Source of the DNA: Methanobacteriota archaeon | Lineage (GTDB): Archaea; Thermoplasmatota; Thermoplasmata; JAUWGG01 | Direction of reading: 5' to 3' | Length of the DNA: 25,783 nt | Assembly (NCBI GenBank): GCA_030606525.1 | Contig: JAUWGG010000002.1 | Span: forward strand, 1-25,783 | Shown here: positions 1-8,746 of the stretch, in pieces | How positions within the stretch are numbered: the first letter of the stretch is position 1 | Layout of the letters: the number at the start of each line of letters is the position of its first letter | The notes under the pieces: generated by a model | Seen by the model: the letters and a program-made list of their open reading frames with translations, nothing else | Databases searched by the model: none | What the model was told of the DNA's origin: nothing | Made by a program: the position numbers and the translations under genes

Positions 1-20
1 CTTGACTTTGTCAGATTAGA
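1..20. repeat. IS701-like left terminal inverted repeat
   Basis: The 20 bases starting CTTGACTTTG are the exact reverse complement of 1655-1674. Identity stops at base 21, so 20 bp is the full repeat. Confidence 0.9.
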
Positions 21-110
21 AAAATCTATTTGATTTTTGCTAATCATAAACACTTTTACCAGTATCATCAAGAACATCATCATGATGCCTTGTATCATAT
101 CCTCTTTGTT

Positions 111-136
111 TATCTGCTGAAAATAAACAGCAGATA
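111..136. repeat. 9-bp perfect hairpin in the IS left end
   Basis: TATCTGCTG (111-119) and CAGCAGATA (128-136) pair perfectly around an 8-base AT-only loop. It lies about 70 bases beyond the transposase stop. It may act as a transcript end or a structural feature of the IS; there is no T-run beside it on the transposase sense strand, so a terminator role is uncertain. Confidence 0.5.
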
Positions 137-205
137 TAAAAACATTCTTCTTACCATTAACACAGGGAGTGAAAATAGCCCCTCGTATACCAGAAAACAT
201 ATCCG

Positions 206-1573
206 TTAAGTGTGACGCCGATGATGCGACTGCCGAGCGGACAACCGACGTTTATGCTTTTCAAGGATAAGCTGCACAATTTCTTCATGAGTAATCTTTC
301 GTTTCGGCATAACTACTTCAAGAATCTCTTTAGCATCTTGCACAGTTAAAAACTCAGCTTTCCGCCCAAGTTTCATCGTTAACAATAGCAGATACAGCAT
401 TGCAAGCAATGTCATCGTCATATGATGATGCCAACCAGTCCAACCACGTAATTGATAATCTGCAAGTCCAGCTATACCTTTTCCATCTTCAAATGTTCGT
501 TCAATCCAATACCGGCTTCCAGACATCTGCGCAAGCTGATTGATACTTGTATCCTCAGATGCATTCGAATATTGATATTTTACCTCATCACTCTTTGGAT
601 CCTCTCGAATGATTAACCAGCATTCATCACCTGGAAGACCATCTTTCTCCCGTGGATAAACCCGAAAACAAACCATATCAGCCCAGAGCTCCCGCCGTTC
701 TGTATCACGGATAAACACACGATGCCATTCATCATCAACAACACGGTTTTTTAAATCATCCACTCGCACAGAATCGCCATCAATCACTTGTTCTCGTGTT
801 GGCGGGCGACCCCGACCTTTCTTTCGTTCTAGTACACCCGTTTTTGGTTTCTGTAACCAGACACGGAGGTTACAAGGAATATCAGCAATATAGATCATAT
901 TATGCTGGTCTATCTTATTTCTCAGCCAGGAATCACGGCCATACAAACTATCCATTCCAATCCAGCCAAAGGGCACCTTGTTCTTCTTTTTTGCATGACG
1001 TATCATATCCCAGGCAAGCTCGGTTTTCTTCTTAAAACGAATATACCAGGGAACTCCACATTTCTTCCGACGTTTTCTATCAGATATCCATTCTTCTGGA
1101 AGATATAATCGTTCATCAATCAACGTCCGATAGGAATCCTTGGTATACCCTAGGAATACACCAACTTGACAATTCGCAGTTTTTCCAAGGCGACCGCAAT
1201 GCTGTGAAGCAGCACCCACTGAATCCTTTCCTTGTTTTGGAAAACAACATTCATCAACATGCAATGAACCCATGTTTTCATCTCCAACAGCCGCTGTAAC
1301 ATCCCGTTGAATATGATCAAGGACTGGTCGATGATCCCATGGTGACTTTGAAACAAAATGTTGCAGGGATTGATTGTTACAATCCAGAACCTCTTTTGCA
1401 TACGTACACATGTTACCTCTTCCCTTTCCAAGCAGTTTCCCCTGAATATATTGAAAAGATTGTTTGACCATATTTCGTGTTTTGGTTAGAAAATGAAACG
1501 TATATCCCTCATGAAGATTATTGACAGTATCAGCTAATCCATGTATATCCTTTACGGATAATGAAAACTTCAT
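206..1573 (-). CDS. IS701-family DDE transposase
   Basis: 455-residue transposase that would cut and re-insert the surrounding IS. The DDE catalytic triad can be read as D107 (in SLHVDECCFPKQGKDSVG), D208 (in GWIGMDSLYGRD) and E358 or E362 (in RYWIERTFEDGKG). The block after the glutamate, GLADYQLRGWTGWHHHM, is typical of IS701/DDE_5 transposases. The conserved block after the first Asp reads DECCFPKQGK where DDTGFPKKGK is more usual. There is no frameshift or internal stop, and the end repeats are intact, so the copy may be active. A TATA-like element (TTTAAATA, 1612-1619, minus strand) lies about 40 bases before the ATG and there is no evident Shine-Dalgarno site. A 7-bp inverted repeat (CATCCAC 1584-1590, GTGGATG 1601-1607) lies between promoter and start. 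Confidence 0.9.
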   Translation of the reverse strand: MKFSLSVKDIHGLADTVNNLHEGYTFHFLTKTRNMVKQSFQYIQGKLLGKGRGNMCTYAKEVLDCNNQSLQHFVSKSPWDHRPVLDHIQRDVTAAVGDENMGSLHVDECCFPKQGKDSVGAASQHCGRLGKTANCQVGVFLGYTKDSYRTLIDERLYLPEEWISDRKRRKKCGVPWYIRFKKKTELAWDMIRHAKKKNKVPFGWIGMDSLYGRDSWLRNKIDQHNMIYIADIPCNLRVWLQKPKTGVLERKKGRGRPPTREQVIDGDSVRVDDLKNRVVDDEWHRVFIRDTERRELWADMVCFRVYPREKDGLPGDECWLIIREDPKSDEVKYQYSNASEDTSINQLAQMSGSRYWIERTFEDGKGIAGLADYQLRGWTGWHHHMTMTLLAMLYLLLLTMKLGRKAEFLTVQDAKEILEVVMPKRKITHEEIVQLILEKHKRRLSARQSHHRRHT

Positions 1574-1654
1574 TTTGGCATCCCATCCACTGATGGGAAG
1601 GTGGATGGAGGTTTAAATAGGATGTTGTATATCCTACTTTAATTGGATAAAAAA

Positions 1655-1674
1655 TCTAATCTGACAAAGTCAAG
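1655..1674. repeat. IS701-like right terminal inverted repeat
   Basis: Exact reverse complement of bases 1-20. It is followed by TTAG (1675-1678), the presumed 4-bp target duplication. This repeat supplies the stop codon of the interrupted gene at 1670-1975. Confidence 0.9.
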
Positions 1675-1975
1675 TTAGTATATTATAATATTTATTCTCC
1701 CATTCAATATACATGGAATTATTCAAAAAGTCCAATAACTCATTATACTCTTCTTCTGATATATGAACATCACTATTAGTTTGAATTGATTCTAATAGAA
1801 AAGGAAATCTTTCCATATCCTCCTCTGTAAGATTATGAAATTGATAATCAGAAATATCTGCTTCAAATTCATGAACATATATCCATCTACCACTAAATTG
1901 AAGAATAATAAGATAAATTACTCCAACAATAACTACACATATAATTACAATAAACAAAATCGTTTTTCTATTCAT
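1670..1975 (-). pseudogene. Small membrane-anchored protein, 3' end cut off by the IS701 insertion
   Basis: The frame reads 101 residues. It begins with a Met-Asn-Arg-Lys N-terminus, one strong membrane segment (about residues 5-27, Ile/Val-rich) and a then acidic soluble part. The last residue and the TGA stop (1672-1670) come from the IS terminal repeat, so the natural C-terminus is missing and the rest of the gene should lie beyond base 1. The start is supported by a Shine-Dalgarno-like AGAGGAAGG just before the ATG. I do not recognise the family. The N-in anchor with an extracytoplasmic acidic domain suggests a surface or envelope protein, as an inference only. The truncated product might still be made. 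Confidence 0.6.
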
Positions 1976-2102
1976 GTCCTTCCTCTCAATCAGACTGTCT
2001 TACCCACTATCTTATACACTACAATAAACCATAAGTATCTAAGAGGTTATATTATTTTTGTCTTACTCCTTATCGAACCCTGACAACTTTATCTATTAGG
2101 TT

Positions 2103-2160
2103 GACAATAAGATTGAAGGTTGCTGTGCTTATGTATTATTGTCGGTTAAATTTACATAAG
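2103..2160. repeat. Two interleaved 8-bp inverted repeats (pseudoknot-like arrangement)
   Basis: GACAATAA (2103-2110) pairs with TTATTGTC (2136-2143), and CTTATGTA (2128-2135) pairs with TACATAAG (2153-2160). The order is A-B-A'-B' and B directly abuts A'. As RNA this could form an H-type pseudoknot or two alternative hairpins; as DNA it could be a compound operator. It is the most structured part of the 344-base gap between the truncated gene and the pilin operon; no gene is visible in the gap. Confidence 0.5.
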
Positions 2161-2190
2161 AAGCATAAATCAAGCAGACTATGAAATCTC

Positions 2191-2199
2191 AAAAAAAAA
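2191..2199 (-). terminator. T-tract, possible terminator of the pilus operon
   Basis: Nine consecutive A on the plus strand give a T9 tract on the minus strand, about 120 bases after the stop codon of the last pilin gene. Archaeal RNA polymerase commonly terminates at oligo-T without a hairpin. No closer long T-run is seen. Confidence 0.4.
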
Positions 2200-2319
2200 T
2201 ATCCCCCCTCCTCCCGTAAGTGTATATGCTCTACTCGATATATTTATCTTTCTAATTTATCTTTCTATCCCTGCATCCTCTGCGTTTTTTAGATTTTATG
2301 TTATGTTATATTAATGTTA

Positions 2320-2847
2320 TCAAGCTGTTAAACTTACCGCTACATACATATCATTATACCCATCATCAGTGAAATCTTTATCATCCCTGCACTCAAGATG
2401 AATCGTGAAGCGCCCCGAGCCGAGCTCCAGTGATTTGAAATTCCCATTATCGTTGTATGTAAGTGGAATATTCGGATTCTCTATCACTATCGTTTCCACT
2501 CCCTTATGGTTTAATTTATATCGAATGCTAGACCAGATTCCTTCCGGTCCATCTCCGATCTGCATGTATTCTATTCTTGTGAAAAGCGAATTTCTGAAAT
2601 TTACCTCAACATTGTCAGCATTTCCAGTCCCACCAAAATACACTTGTTTTGCTCTGGTTATAAGAAAATTTAACTCACTTATAAGACTATTTTCAGTTTG
2701 TGTTCGATCATAACTCTCTAAACCTCCCCAAATCAATGGGAGAGAAATAGCCATAATTAAAACGATGATAATGAGTTTAAAAGGAATTCCCTCAACACCT
2801 TCTTCGTTCCACTGGGAAGAAATCCGAGAGCGCTTGAATAGTGTCAT
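2320..2847 (-). CDS. Type IV pilin-like protein (minor pilin candidate)
   Basis: 175-residue protein with a basic N-terminus, a short motif NEEGVEGIPF (about residues 14-23), then a hydrophobic helix of about 20 residues, and an exported-looking domain rich in Asn, Gly and beta-prone segments. This is the layout of an archaeal type IV pilin: a prepilin peptidase would cut near the EEG/VEG motif and leave the hydrophobic helix as the assembly stalk. The ATG overlaps the stop of the upstream pilin-like gene (ATGA), which shows translational coupling. It is the last gene of the operon. No specific pilin family is recognised. Function as a structural or minor pilin is inferred from position and architecture. 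Confidence 0.65.
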   Translation of the reverse strand: MTLFKRSRISSQWNEEGVEGIPFKLIIIVLIMAISLPLIWGGLESYDRTQTENSLISELNFLITRAKQVYFGGTGNADNVEVNFRNSLFTRIEYMQIGDGPEGIWSSIRYKLNHKGVETIVIENPNIPLTYNDNGNFKSLELGSGRFTIHLECRDDKDFTDDGYNDMYVAVSLTA

Positions 2848-3293
2848 GGTTTATTTACAACGACAGTATAGGGTCCAATTGTTCTGCCAATATAGGATGC
2901 AGTGATCGCAATGCTCCCCGTATTGACATTCTCACCTAAGTTTCCATTACCAGATATAGTAACCTTGCCATCAGCTTCTGTGATCTTCTTTGTATCAATT
3001 CCCGGACCTGAAAAGGTAATCTCAACACCTTCAAGGGCTTTTCCTTTGTCACTGTACGCTTTGACGGTAATTACATAGTTAAAACTACCATCAGCCATAG
3101 TAGTGATCTCTTTACTTGTGGGTTCAACGATTTCAAGCCTATCCAACATTGGTTTTTGGAATGCGGTTAACCATCCCACTATGATCACTATTGCTATCCC
3201 TGTGATTACCACTAAAATTATCATATATAATGGCAATCCCTCTAGCGCTCCTCTTTCATCCCATTTTAATTTTTTCTTTATTTTTTTTCTCAT
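2844..3293 (-). CDS. Pilin-like protein with an Ig-like domain
   Basis: Small secreted pilin-like protein. A very basic start (MRKKIKKKLK) is followed by the motif DERGALEGLPLY and a hydrophobic helix (about residues 22-41). The rest is a beta-rich domain with KGKALEGVEITFSGPG and a following DGKVTISG turn, resembling bacterial Ig-like/invasin-type repeats. The RG/ALE site (about residue 15) resembles an archaeal class III prepilin cleavage site. I chose the ATG at 3293 because GGAG sits 8 bases before it; an in-frame ATG at 3311 would add six residues and has a weaker site. It lies downstream of the HerA-like gene and is coupled to the next pilin. It could be an adhesive or surface-exposed pilus subunit. 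Confidence 0.65.
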   Translation of the reverse strand: MRKKIKKKLKWDERGALEGLPLYMIILVVITGIAIVIIVGWLTAFQKPMLDRLEIVEPTSKEITTMADGSFNYVITVKAYSDKGKALEGVEITFSGPGIDTKKITEADGKVTISGNGNLGENVNTGSIAITASYIGRTIGPYTVVVNKP

Positions 3294-3312
3294 AAAATCA
3301 CTCCATATCATA

Positions 3313-4752
3313 TCACCCGGATGGCAATTTAATCTCGAGCATATGATCTTGATTTTTTAATTTTTTATAATCGTGTCTTGGTGTAAGAATTGTTTCTTTT
3401 TCCGATGAGATAGATGAGAGATGTCTGTTTAATTGCTCATCTGGCATTGCTGAAGCATCAACACCTGTATGCAGCGTTAATCTTGGTCTAATCATGCACC
3501 GCTCAATCTTTCTAGTCTTGTCATCAAAGATAACTGCCAAACCCCTCTTGAACTCCATTGTTGAAACAATTTTTTGAATGTCCTTGCTACCGTTCATAAA
3601 CGATTGTTTAGCTTTCCCAAGAGCTGAGATATCATCATAAGAAGTAACATTATGAGCGATTATAATATCAGCTTGCCTAATAGCAGTTTCATGCAGAGTG
3701 GAAGGCTCTTGTGTGGCAAGCACTAACGATAAGCCAGGGTGCCGCCCAAGTTTTATCCAATCAATGAGTATATCACTTGATAATGTTCTTGTATTCGATG
3801 GCAAGAACAAATGAGCTTCGTCGATCATCAGATAGACGAGTGGGTGTTCTCCCGCAACTTCTTTGCTAATTTCAACATCAATAAGGTTTGCTTCAGATTG
3901 CATCTTTAGCGTTGCATACAAAATTCTCTCGCTAAGAAGTCTTCTTGCAATGATCGTTATGATCAGGTTTCTAACATCAAAACCGCCAATGCGACCTAGA
4001 TAGCTTATGTCGAGTATGCTTAGCTGCCCACCTTTTACTATTTTTTTGTATGGGGTGCCTGTTCGACCGAAGACCCCGAGCCGCTCGATCATTCCAAACA
4101 TATTCCTTAAGGATTCCTTTACATGTTCCTCAGACCTTTGGCGATCTATCTCCTGGTATATCTCCTCAAAACCAAAAATGCTAGCTGAGCTAAGTAAACT
4201 GTCAATCACTTTCACAAGAAGAATGCCAACAAGATCAGTTGGTTTAACATCGAATAGGGTCAACCAATCGTAAACATCTACATCCTTTATTGGGATTTCC
4301 AGTACTCCATCATAATATATATTTTGACCATCTTGCTTAAATCGATCAATGGTTGTTCTTGGCATGAATATTCTTGCATAATCTTCGAAATCCCTTGGTG
4401 ATAGCGCTTGAAACTCACGGAGTCTGTCGACCTCCGCTCTATTTGTATTAGCTTTCTTCAGACTATGGAAAACACCCATAGTATCTACAACTAAGACGGA
4501 TATACGATCCCTATACTCTTTTTCAAGAAGACCGAATGCTTCTGCTATCACCCCCAGAGTATATGATTTGCCTGTACCGCGTTTTCCAAGTATGAGGATG
4601 CAATGTGGAGATGTGAGATCGAGGTATACTGCTCCAACCTCCTCATATCTGCCAACAGGATAGCTGACAACCTTTCCCAAATAACAACAACCCTTTTTAT
4701 CGAATTTTTTTACCGCCTTTTCTTCTCTACCGAATATTTCATATCTGGTCAT
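3313..4752 (-). CDS. HerA/VirB4-like (DUF87) P-loop ATPase in a pilus operon
   Basis: 479-residue ATPase of the HerA-FtsK group. Walker A is GKRGTGKS (residues 56-63), Walker B is YLMIDEAHLF, and a sensor-like VLATQEPSTL follows. Family members are hexameric motors that pump DNA or protein through pores (HerA, VirB4, CedB). The start is firm: a perfect GGAGGTGAT ribosome site precedes the ATG. There is no membrane segment, so it is cytoplasmic. It lies between the membrane platform gene (45 bases upstream) and the pilin genes in one transcription unit with a TadA-like secretion ATPase, so this system has two different motors. A role in DNA uptake or export, or in pilus-linked secretion, is an inference; a separate housekeeping role is possible but less likely given the operon. 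Confidence 0.8.
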   Translation of the reverse strand: MTRYEIFGREEKAVKKFDKKGCCYLGKVVSYPVGRYEEVGAVYLDLTSPHCILILGKRGTGKSYTLGVIAEAFGLLEKEYRDRISVLVVDTMGVFHSLKKANTNRAEVDRLREFQALSPRDFEDYARIFMPRTTIDRFKQDGQNIYYDGVLEIPIKDVDVYDWLTLFDVKPTDLVGILLVKVIDSLLSSASIFGFEEIYQEIDRQRSEEHVKESLRNMFGMIERLGVFGRTGTPYKKIVKGGQLSILDISYLGRIGGFDVRNLIITIIARRLLSERILYATLKMQSEANLIDVEISKEVAGEHPLVYLMIDEAHLFLPSNTRTLSSDILIDWIKLGRHPGLSLVLATQEPSTLHETAIRQADIIIAHNVTSYDDISALGKAKQSFMNGSKDIQKIVSTMEFKRGLAVIFDDKTRKIERCMIRPRLTLHTGVDASAMPDEQLNRHLSSISSEKETILTPRHDYKKLKNQDHMLEIKLPSG

Positions 4753-4797
4753 GCCATATCACCTCCAATTAACTAAATGTTCTAACATTCAAATTTA

Positions 4798-6873
4798 TTA
4801 AACACCGATTATACCTAACTGACAAACAATTGTCGCTATTGTATAGATGACAACTGCTATAGGCAGCGCAGTTCCAATGTTAGCTTTCAACGCGATACGA
4901 TCGTCACCATGTTCGATCCCAGATGTGAAGTACATGATTACTATTACTATCGCTATGAGGTATATGCCTATTATTAAGAGGAATAGAGCAGGATCAATCA
5001 TCTTCGTTGTGCCAGGTATTTCGGCAAATTCTTTGGCGAGGAGAACATAAAGGGAAGAGGTTATGCCCATAATTATTGGGGCAAATAATATTCCAGTACT
5101 TTTCATCATTTCCACTGTGGAGCTAAGCTGTGTTCTTATATCATGTTCCGCTTTTTTCATATCCTTTAGATAAGCGGAGGTGGCAACTATTGTCTGTCCT
5201 GCAGTTGTTGGATCCTTCTTTACAATCTCCACTACAGTTTTCATTGCAGCTTTAATCGTTCTAGATGGAATATTTCTCAGAACACCCACATCACCGAACA
5301 AAGCGTTATCAAGAGTTGATTTGGTAATTTGAAGTGTATAAGCAATCCTTTCAAAGACCTTCCCAATCGCAGTACCTTCCATCGCCTTACCTGTTTTCTT
5401 AAGTGCTATTTCCAAAGGAGCACCTTCAGCTATCCTGCTTCCAAGTTGAAACATTGCGTCCGGAAATTCATCTTCCATTTTGATTATCTCGTCCCGGTGT
5501 TTTTTTTGTCCAAAAGATGTAGTTTTACAGTAAAACCCTATTGAAAGACTGATTCCCCATAGAATAAGAAGAGCGCCTAACATCCCCGCCCATTCCCCAA
5601 AAAACCCGACTATTTGAAGTATTCCAAATGAAGATAACATAATGCCAATAATCATAGATACAACGAGTATGGATCTACGTTGAGAATCTGTTAACTTGCT
5701 TTTCACTTTCGGTGGAGTGGAAGTTCCAGGGCGTTTTCCCAGAATGAAGTATGCATAGACAAGTGAGATCATTGGGAATGCAATGTCCATCATAAGAACA
5801 ATCGCAAGAGTATTTACTGATTCTACTGTACCTTTAGCTGTTTCTCCTATTGTTCCCATGATCTCTTGTGGGTTCATTGAGAGATTTAACGCAAGCATTG
5901 GCAGCATTGCACCTATGACCATTGGCATTAATATGCCGAGCGCAAATAATACAGTTGTTGGGGTTGATAGAGATGCTGCAAAATCCTCAATGCGCCTCCT
6001 TGTGCCCGAAAGTATAATATCAACAGCTTTGTCAAGGCTGCGATTCAATCCTTCATCTGTATGTTCCAAAGTTGAGCTTCGAATAGCGTAAAGTGAACGT
6101 TTAAGGTCCTCATTCCAATCTCCCCAATCATATGCAAAAGCAAGAAAAGATTCTTCTATGCCATTATATTTCCTCATATATACATCCCATAATACCTTCT
6201 TCAATCCAGATGCTAAAGGCTCATCTGCATTATCAGCTGCGAAAGCTATCGCTTTGTTCAATGATGGGGATAATCGCATTGACATGACAAGGTAATTGAT
6301 CGCCTCGGGCGTACGACCAAGTGATAATACTTCTATTCGATTCACTAAAATATCTGGATATGAAGTTAGAAAACCAAAGACAACGAACGGGAGAATGAAA
6401 GTTAAAGGCATCATATAGATCAATATTATGAAGAAATCGACTTTAACACCGAAAAATAAAACGACATCAAGCATAAGAGCTGATGCTAATGAGATGAAAG
6501 CGCAAAAACTAGCAAATAATATAACTTCGTGCAATTCGACATTCAAGCCAGTGAAATATACTGCTTTATTGAATTTTTCTTGTTTATAGACCCTGTCAAT
6601 CTTTTCAAACCTTTTCTCTGCCTTTTTAAATTTCTTCTCTAATTTTTTATACCTTGGATCTGCGCTTGCATACTTATACTCGATCTCTTTGAATTCCCTC
6701 CCTATGACTTTGAATGCAACTTCTTCCCTTTCGTATTTCTCTTTCGCCTTTTTTTTAATTTCTTCGATTTTAGCTGGTGAAGCGCCAAAAAGTTCATTAA
6801 CAAATTTACAGCCAAAGGTAAACCAGGATCCATGATTGTCTACGAGTGTCGCTTGTGCTTTAGAACTAAACAT
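4798..6873 (-). CDS. TadC/GspF-type membrane platform, duplicated domain
   Basis: 691-residue integral membrane protein. A charged, probably coiled-coil segment (about residues 35-100) precedes two T2SSF/TadC-like units, each with a cytoplasmic helical bundle and paired membrane helices. The second unit starts near the MEDEFPDAMFQLGSRIAEGAP stretch, which is the usual GspF helix pattern. In type IV pilus and archaellum systems this protein is the inner-membrane platform driven by the GspE/TadA ATPase, whose gene lies just upstream. Start choice: the ATG at 6873 has AAAGGAG 8 bases before it; the in-frame TTG at 6891 would place that site inside the gene. The start overlaps the end of the ATPase gene by 8 bases, so the two are translationally coupled. 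Confidence 0.85.
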   Translation of the reverse strand: MFSSKAQATLVDNHGSWFTFGCKFVNELFGASPAKIEEIKKKAKEKYEREEVAFKVIGREFKEIEYKYASADPRYKKLEKKFKKAEKRFEKIDRVYKQEKFNKAVYFTGLNVELHEVILFASFCAFISLASALMLDVVLFFGVKVDFFIILIYMMPLTFILPFVVFGFLTSYPDILVNRIEVLSLGRTPEAINYLVMSMRLSPSLNKAIAFAADNADEPLASGLKKVLWDVYMRKYNGIEESFLAFAYDWGDWNEDLKRSLYAIRSSTLEHTDEGLNRSLDKAVDIILSGTRRRIEDFAASLSTPTTVLFALGILMPMVIGAMLPMLALNLSMNPQEIMGTIGETAKGTVESVNTLAIVLMMDIAFPMISLVYAYFILGKRPGTSTPPKVKSKLTDSQRRSILVVSMIIGIMLSSFGILQIVGFFGEWAGMLGALLILWGISLSIGFYCKTTSFGQKKHRDEIIKMEDEFPDAMFQLGSRIAEGAPLEIALKKTGKAMEGTAIGKVFERIAYTLQITKSTLDNALFGDVGVLRNIPSRTIKAAMKTVVEIVKKDPTTAGQTIVATSAYLKDMKKAEHDIRTQLSSTVEMMKSTGILFAPIIMGITSSLYVLLAKEFAEIPGTTKMIDPALFLLIIGIYLIAIVIVIMYFTSGIEHGDDRIALKANIGTALPIAVVIYTIATIVCQLGIIGV

Positions 6874-8746
6874 ATCTTGTACTCCTTTCAAACCACTTTT
6901 CCCATTCTCTCAAGACCCTATCATGATCTATTTTTTTTCCTCTCGCTTCTTTTTCCATTATATTCCAAAAAGCATTGTTAGATTTAGAAACCCACTCTGC
7001 AGATAGTATTTTAGATTCGTTGTTTTTTCTTGCATACTCAACCATCATTTCTCTATATGCTGCTCTTGTCTGTATATTGCTAATAGCATCCTCTAAAGTA
7101 ATGCCCCACGATCTCGCGATAGAGGCTATCTTCTCTGATTTGTATTTGAAGGCATCAGTCTCAATAAGTGTATCTGAATTCTCATCATATGCCATCAGAT
7201 CCTGAAATGCCCCAGCCTCTCCACAAATTTTTAGTACCTCTGCAATTTGAATGATCTTCCTTCTTTGCTTTTGAGTACCACCAGGGCGTGTAAGACCTGC
7301 TACAATCACAATATCTGTTGCAGTGAACGATCTTTCAGGTACACCCATATCGCTGACAGCACGATCATATACTGCTTTAGCGGAATCTGCATGAAATGTT
7401 CCCAAGACAGAACTACCAGCAGTGCCTGTCCTCATCGCCTCATACAAAGTTTTAGCTTCTTGACCTCTAACCTCGCCTAGCACTATCGCTGATTCGCCAA
7501 GTCTCAAAGAAACACGTAAAGCCTCATCAGCGGTCATTTCGCCTTTACCCCCAAGAGTAGATTGAATGAATATGCTCTGAACCTTGTAACCTAACTCCTG
7601 CATCTTCTGACACGGCAATTCAAGAGTGTCTTCAATGGTCAATATCCTCTGGCTCTGGAGGAACTCTAGCATGATAGCACCAAGAAGAGAGGTCTTACCA
7701 GAACCTCGACTACCAGCAATTATCATAGTAGAATGGCCATCAATTAAAAACGATATGAGTCCAGCAGCTAAAGCGGTCATGGTTTTGTTATTTATGAACT
7801 TCAACAATGTCCATGGATCGATTGAATGTTTTCTTAATGCAATAGCGATTCCATCAGGACTCAGTGGCTTGCCAATAACGGTTACCCTTGTATCGTACAT
7901 CTTCAAATCGTGCTCTAAAACAGGCATGGCTTCGGAAAATGGTCTTCCACTTTCATATCTAAATCTAGACAGCATACTCTCTGCATCTGCATTACCAAGG
8001 ATCACGTTTGTCTTACACCTTCCATACACTCCAGGGCTTCTAATACCACTGATCGTCACATAAACTAAGTTCTCTGATGCAGGAGCGTCAATATATACAT
8101 CTTGGACATTTGGATCCAGCAAAAATATTTCTGTTATAGCAAAACCTGCAGTGTATTTTGTAAGAATCTCAGAGAGCATTTTTACATTTTTCATCTCCTC
8201 AGTTCGATCTTTTCCAATGTTGACATCGTTTCTCTTCGCGAACTGATACAGCAATCTTTCGCTAAATTTTGCTACATATGTTCTTGCCTGCTCTGGACGA
8301 TCTAATTTTAAATTTTTTGGGTAATGTTCAATTAACTCAGCTTTTACAAGGTGTATAAGTTTTAAATACTCCACCGGCAGTTCATATTCCGGTGGGAGGA
8401 TGTGATAGAGCGTCTCAGTCTCAGTTGGTATATGGTATATACTTACCTTTGAACCACTCACATAATATTTTGAGAGCAATTTAGCGTTATTTGGAGGATT
8501 TGGAATCAGCCAAGAAGATGAAAAACCTGGACGTATCTTTTGATGCTGGTCAAATACCCTGTCCATTCCTCGTTTTATTCGATGGACATCAATCTTGGAA
8601 AAAGTGCTAAGTATACCTTCAAACTCTGTAACTTTTCCTCGTCTTTCTTGTTCCCTTATTGGTCTGAGTATTATAATGTCGTTCTTAATTTTGGGATATC
8701 CTTTTGATCCTTCTTTCATATTCAGCTGTCTCCCGATCCTCATCAT
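6866..8746 (-). CDS. TadA/GspE-type pilus assembly ATPase
   Basis: 626-residue type II/IV secretion ATPase. An N-terminal domain (about 1-200) carries the PPEYELPVEYLKL and ILTKYTAGFAITEIFLLDP regions; the RecA-like core has Walker A AGSRGSGKT (344-352), the Asp box around TIEDTLELP, Walker B LGEVRGQEA (423-431) and the His box LGTFHADS (448-455). All catalytic boxes are intact. It would hydrolyse ATP in the cytoplasm to assemble or retract pilins through the TadC-like platform. The ATG overlaps the stop of the upstream Cys-rich gene (ATGATGA), and its own 3' end overlaps the platform gene. No second GspE is in view, and no prepilin peptidase gene lies in the window. Confidence 0.9.
   Translation of the reverse strand: MMRIGRQLNMKEGSKGYPKIKNDIIILRPIREQERRGKVTEFEGILSTFSKIDVHRIKRGMDRVFDQHQKIRPGFSSSWLIPNPPNNAKLLSKYYVSGSKVSIYHIPTETETLYHILPPEYELPVEYLKLIHLVKAELIEHYPKNLKLDRPEQARTYVAKFSERLLYQFAKRNDVNIGKDRTEEMKNVKMLSEILTKYTAGFAITEIFLLDPNVQDVYIDAPASENLVYVTISGIRSPGVYGRCKTNVILGNADAESMLSRFRYESGRPFSEAMPVLEHDLKMYDTRVTVIGKPLSPDGIAIALRKHSIDPWTLLKFINNKTMTALAAGLISFLIDGHSTMIIAGSRGSGKTSLLGAIMLEFLQSQRILTIEDTLELPCQKMQELGYKVQSIFIQSTLGGKGEMTADEALRVSLRLGESAIVLGEVRGQEAKTLYEAMRTGTAGSSVLGTFHADSAKAVYDRAVSDMGVPERSFTATDIVIVAGLTRPGGTQKQRRKIIQIAEVLKICGEAGAFQDLMAYDENSDTLIETDAFKYKSEKIASIARSWGITLEDAISNIQTRAAYREMMVEYARKNNESKILSAEWVSKSNNAFWNIMEKEARGKKIDHDRVLREWEKWFERSTRYV

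Larger units (their letters stand above)
1..1674 (-). mobile_element. Complete IS701-like insertion sequence
   Basis: The element is bounded by perfect 20-bp terminal inverted repeats (1-20 and 1655-1674) and carries one DDE transposase gene on the minus strand. The four bases after the right repeat are TTAG (1675-1678), which fits the YTAR target consensus known for IS701; the matching left copy would lie just before base 1. Size (about 1.67 kb) and single-gene layout fit the family. The window seems to start at the IS edge, but a few more bases of element outside cannot be excluded. Confidence 0.85.

Noticed and set aside
1150..1431. 93-residue frame inside the transposase
   Set aside because: Alternative frame of the intact IS701 transposase. 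No programmed frameshift signal is needed because the main frame is complete.
7626..8063. 145-residue frame antisense to the pilus ATPase
   Set aside because: Opposite strand of a conserved domain with all motifs intact; no family resemblance and no start signals.
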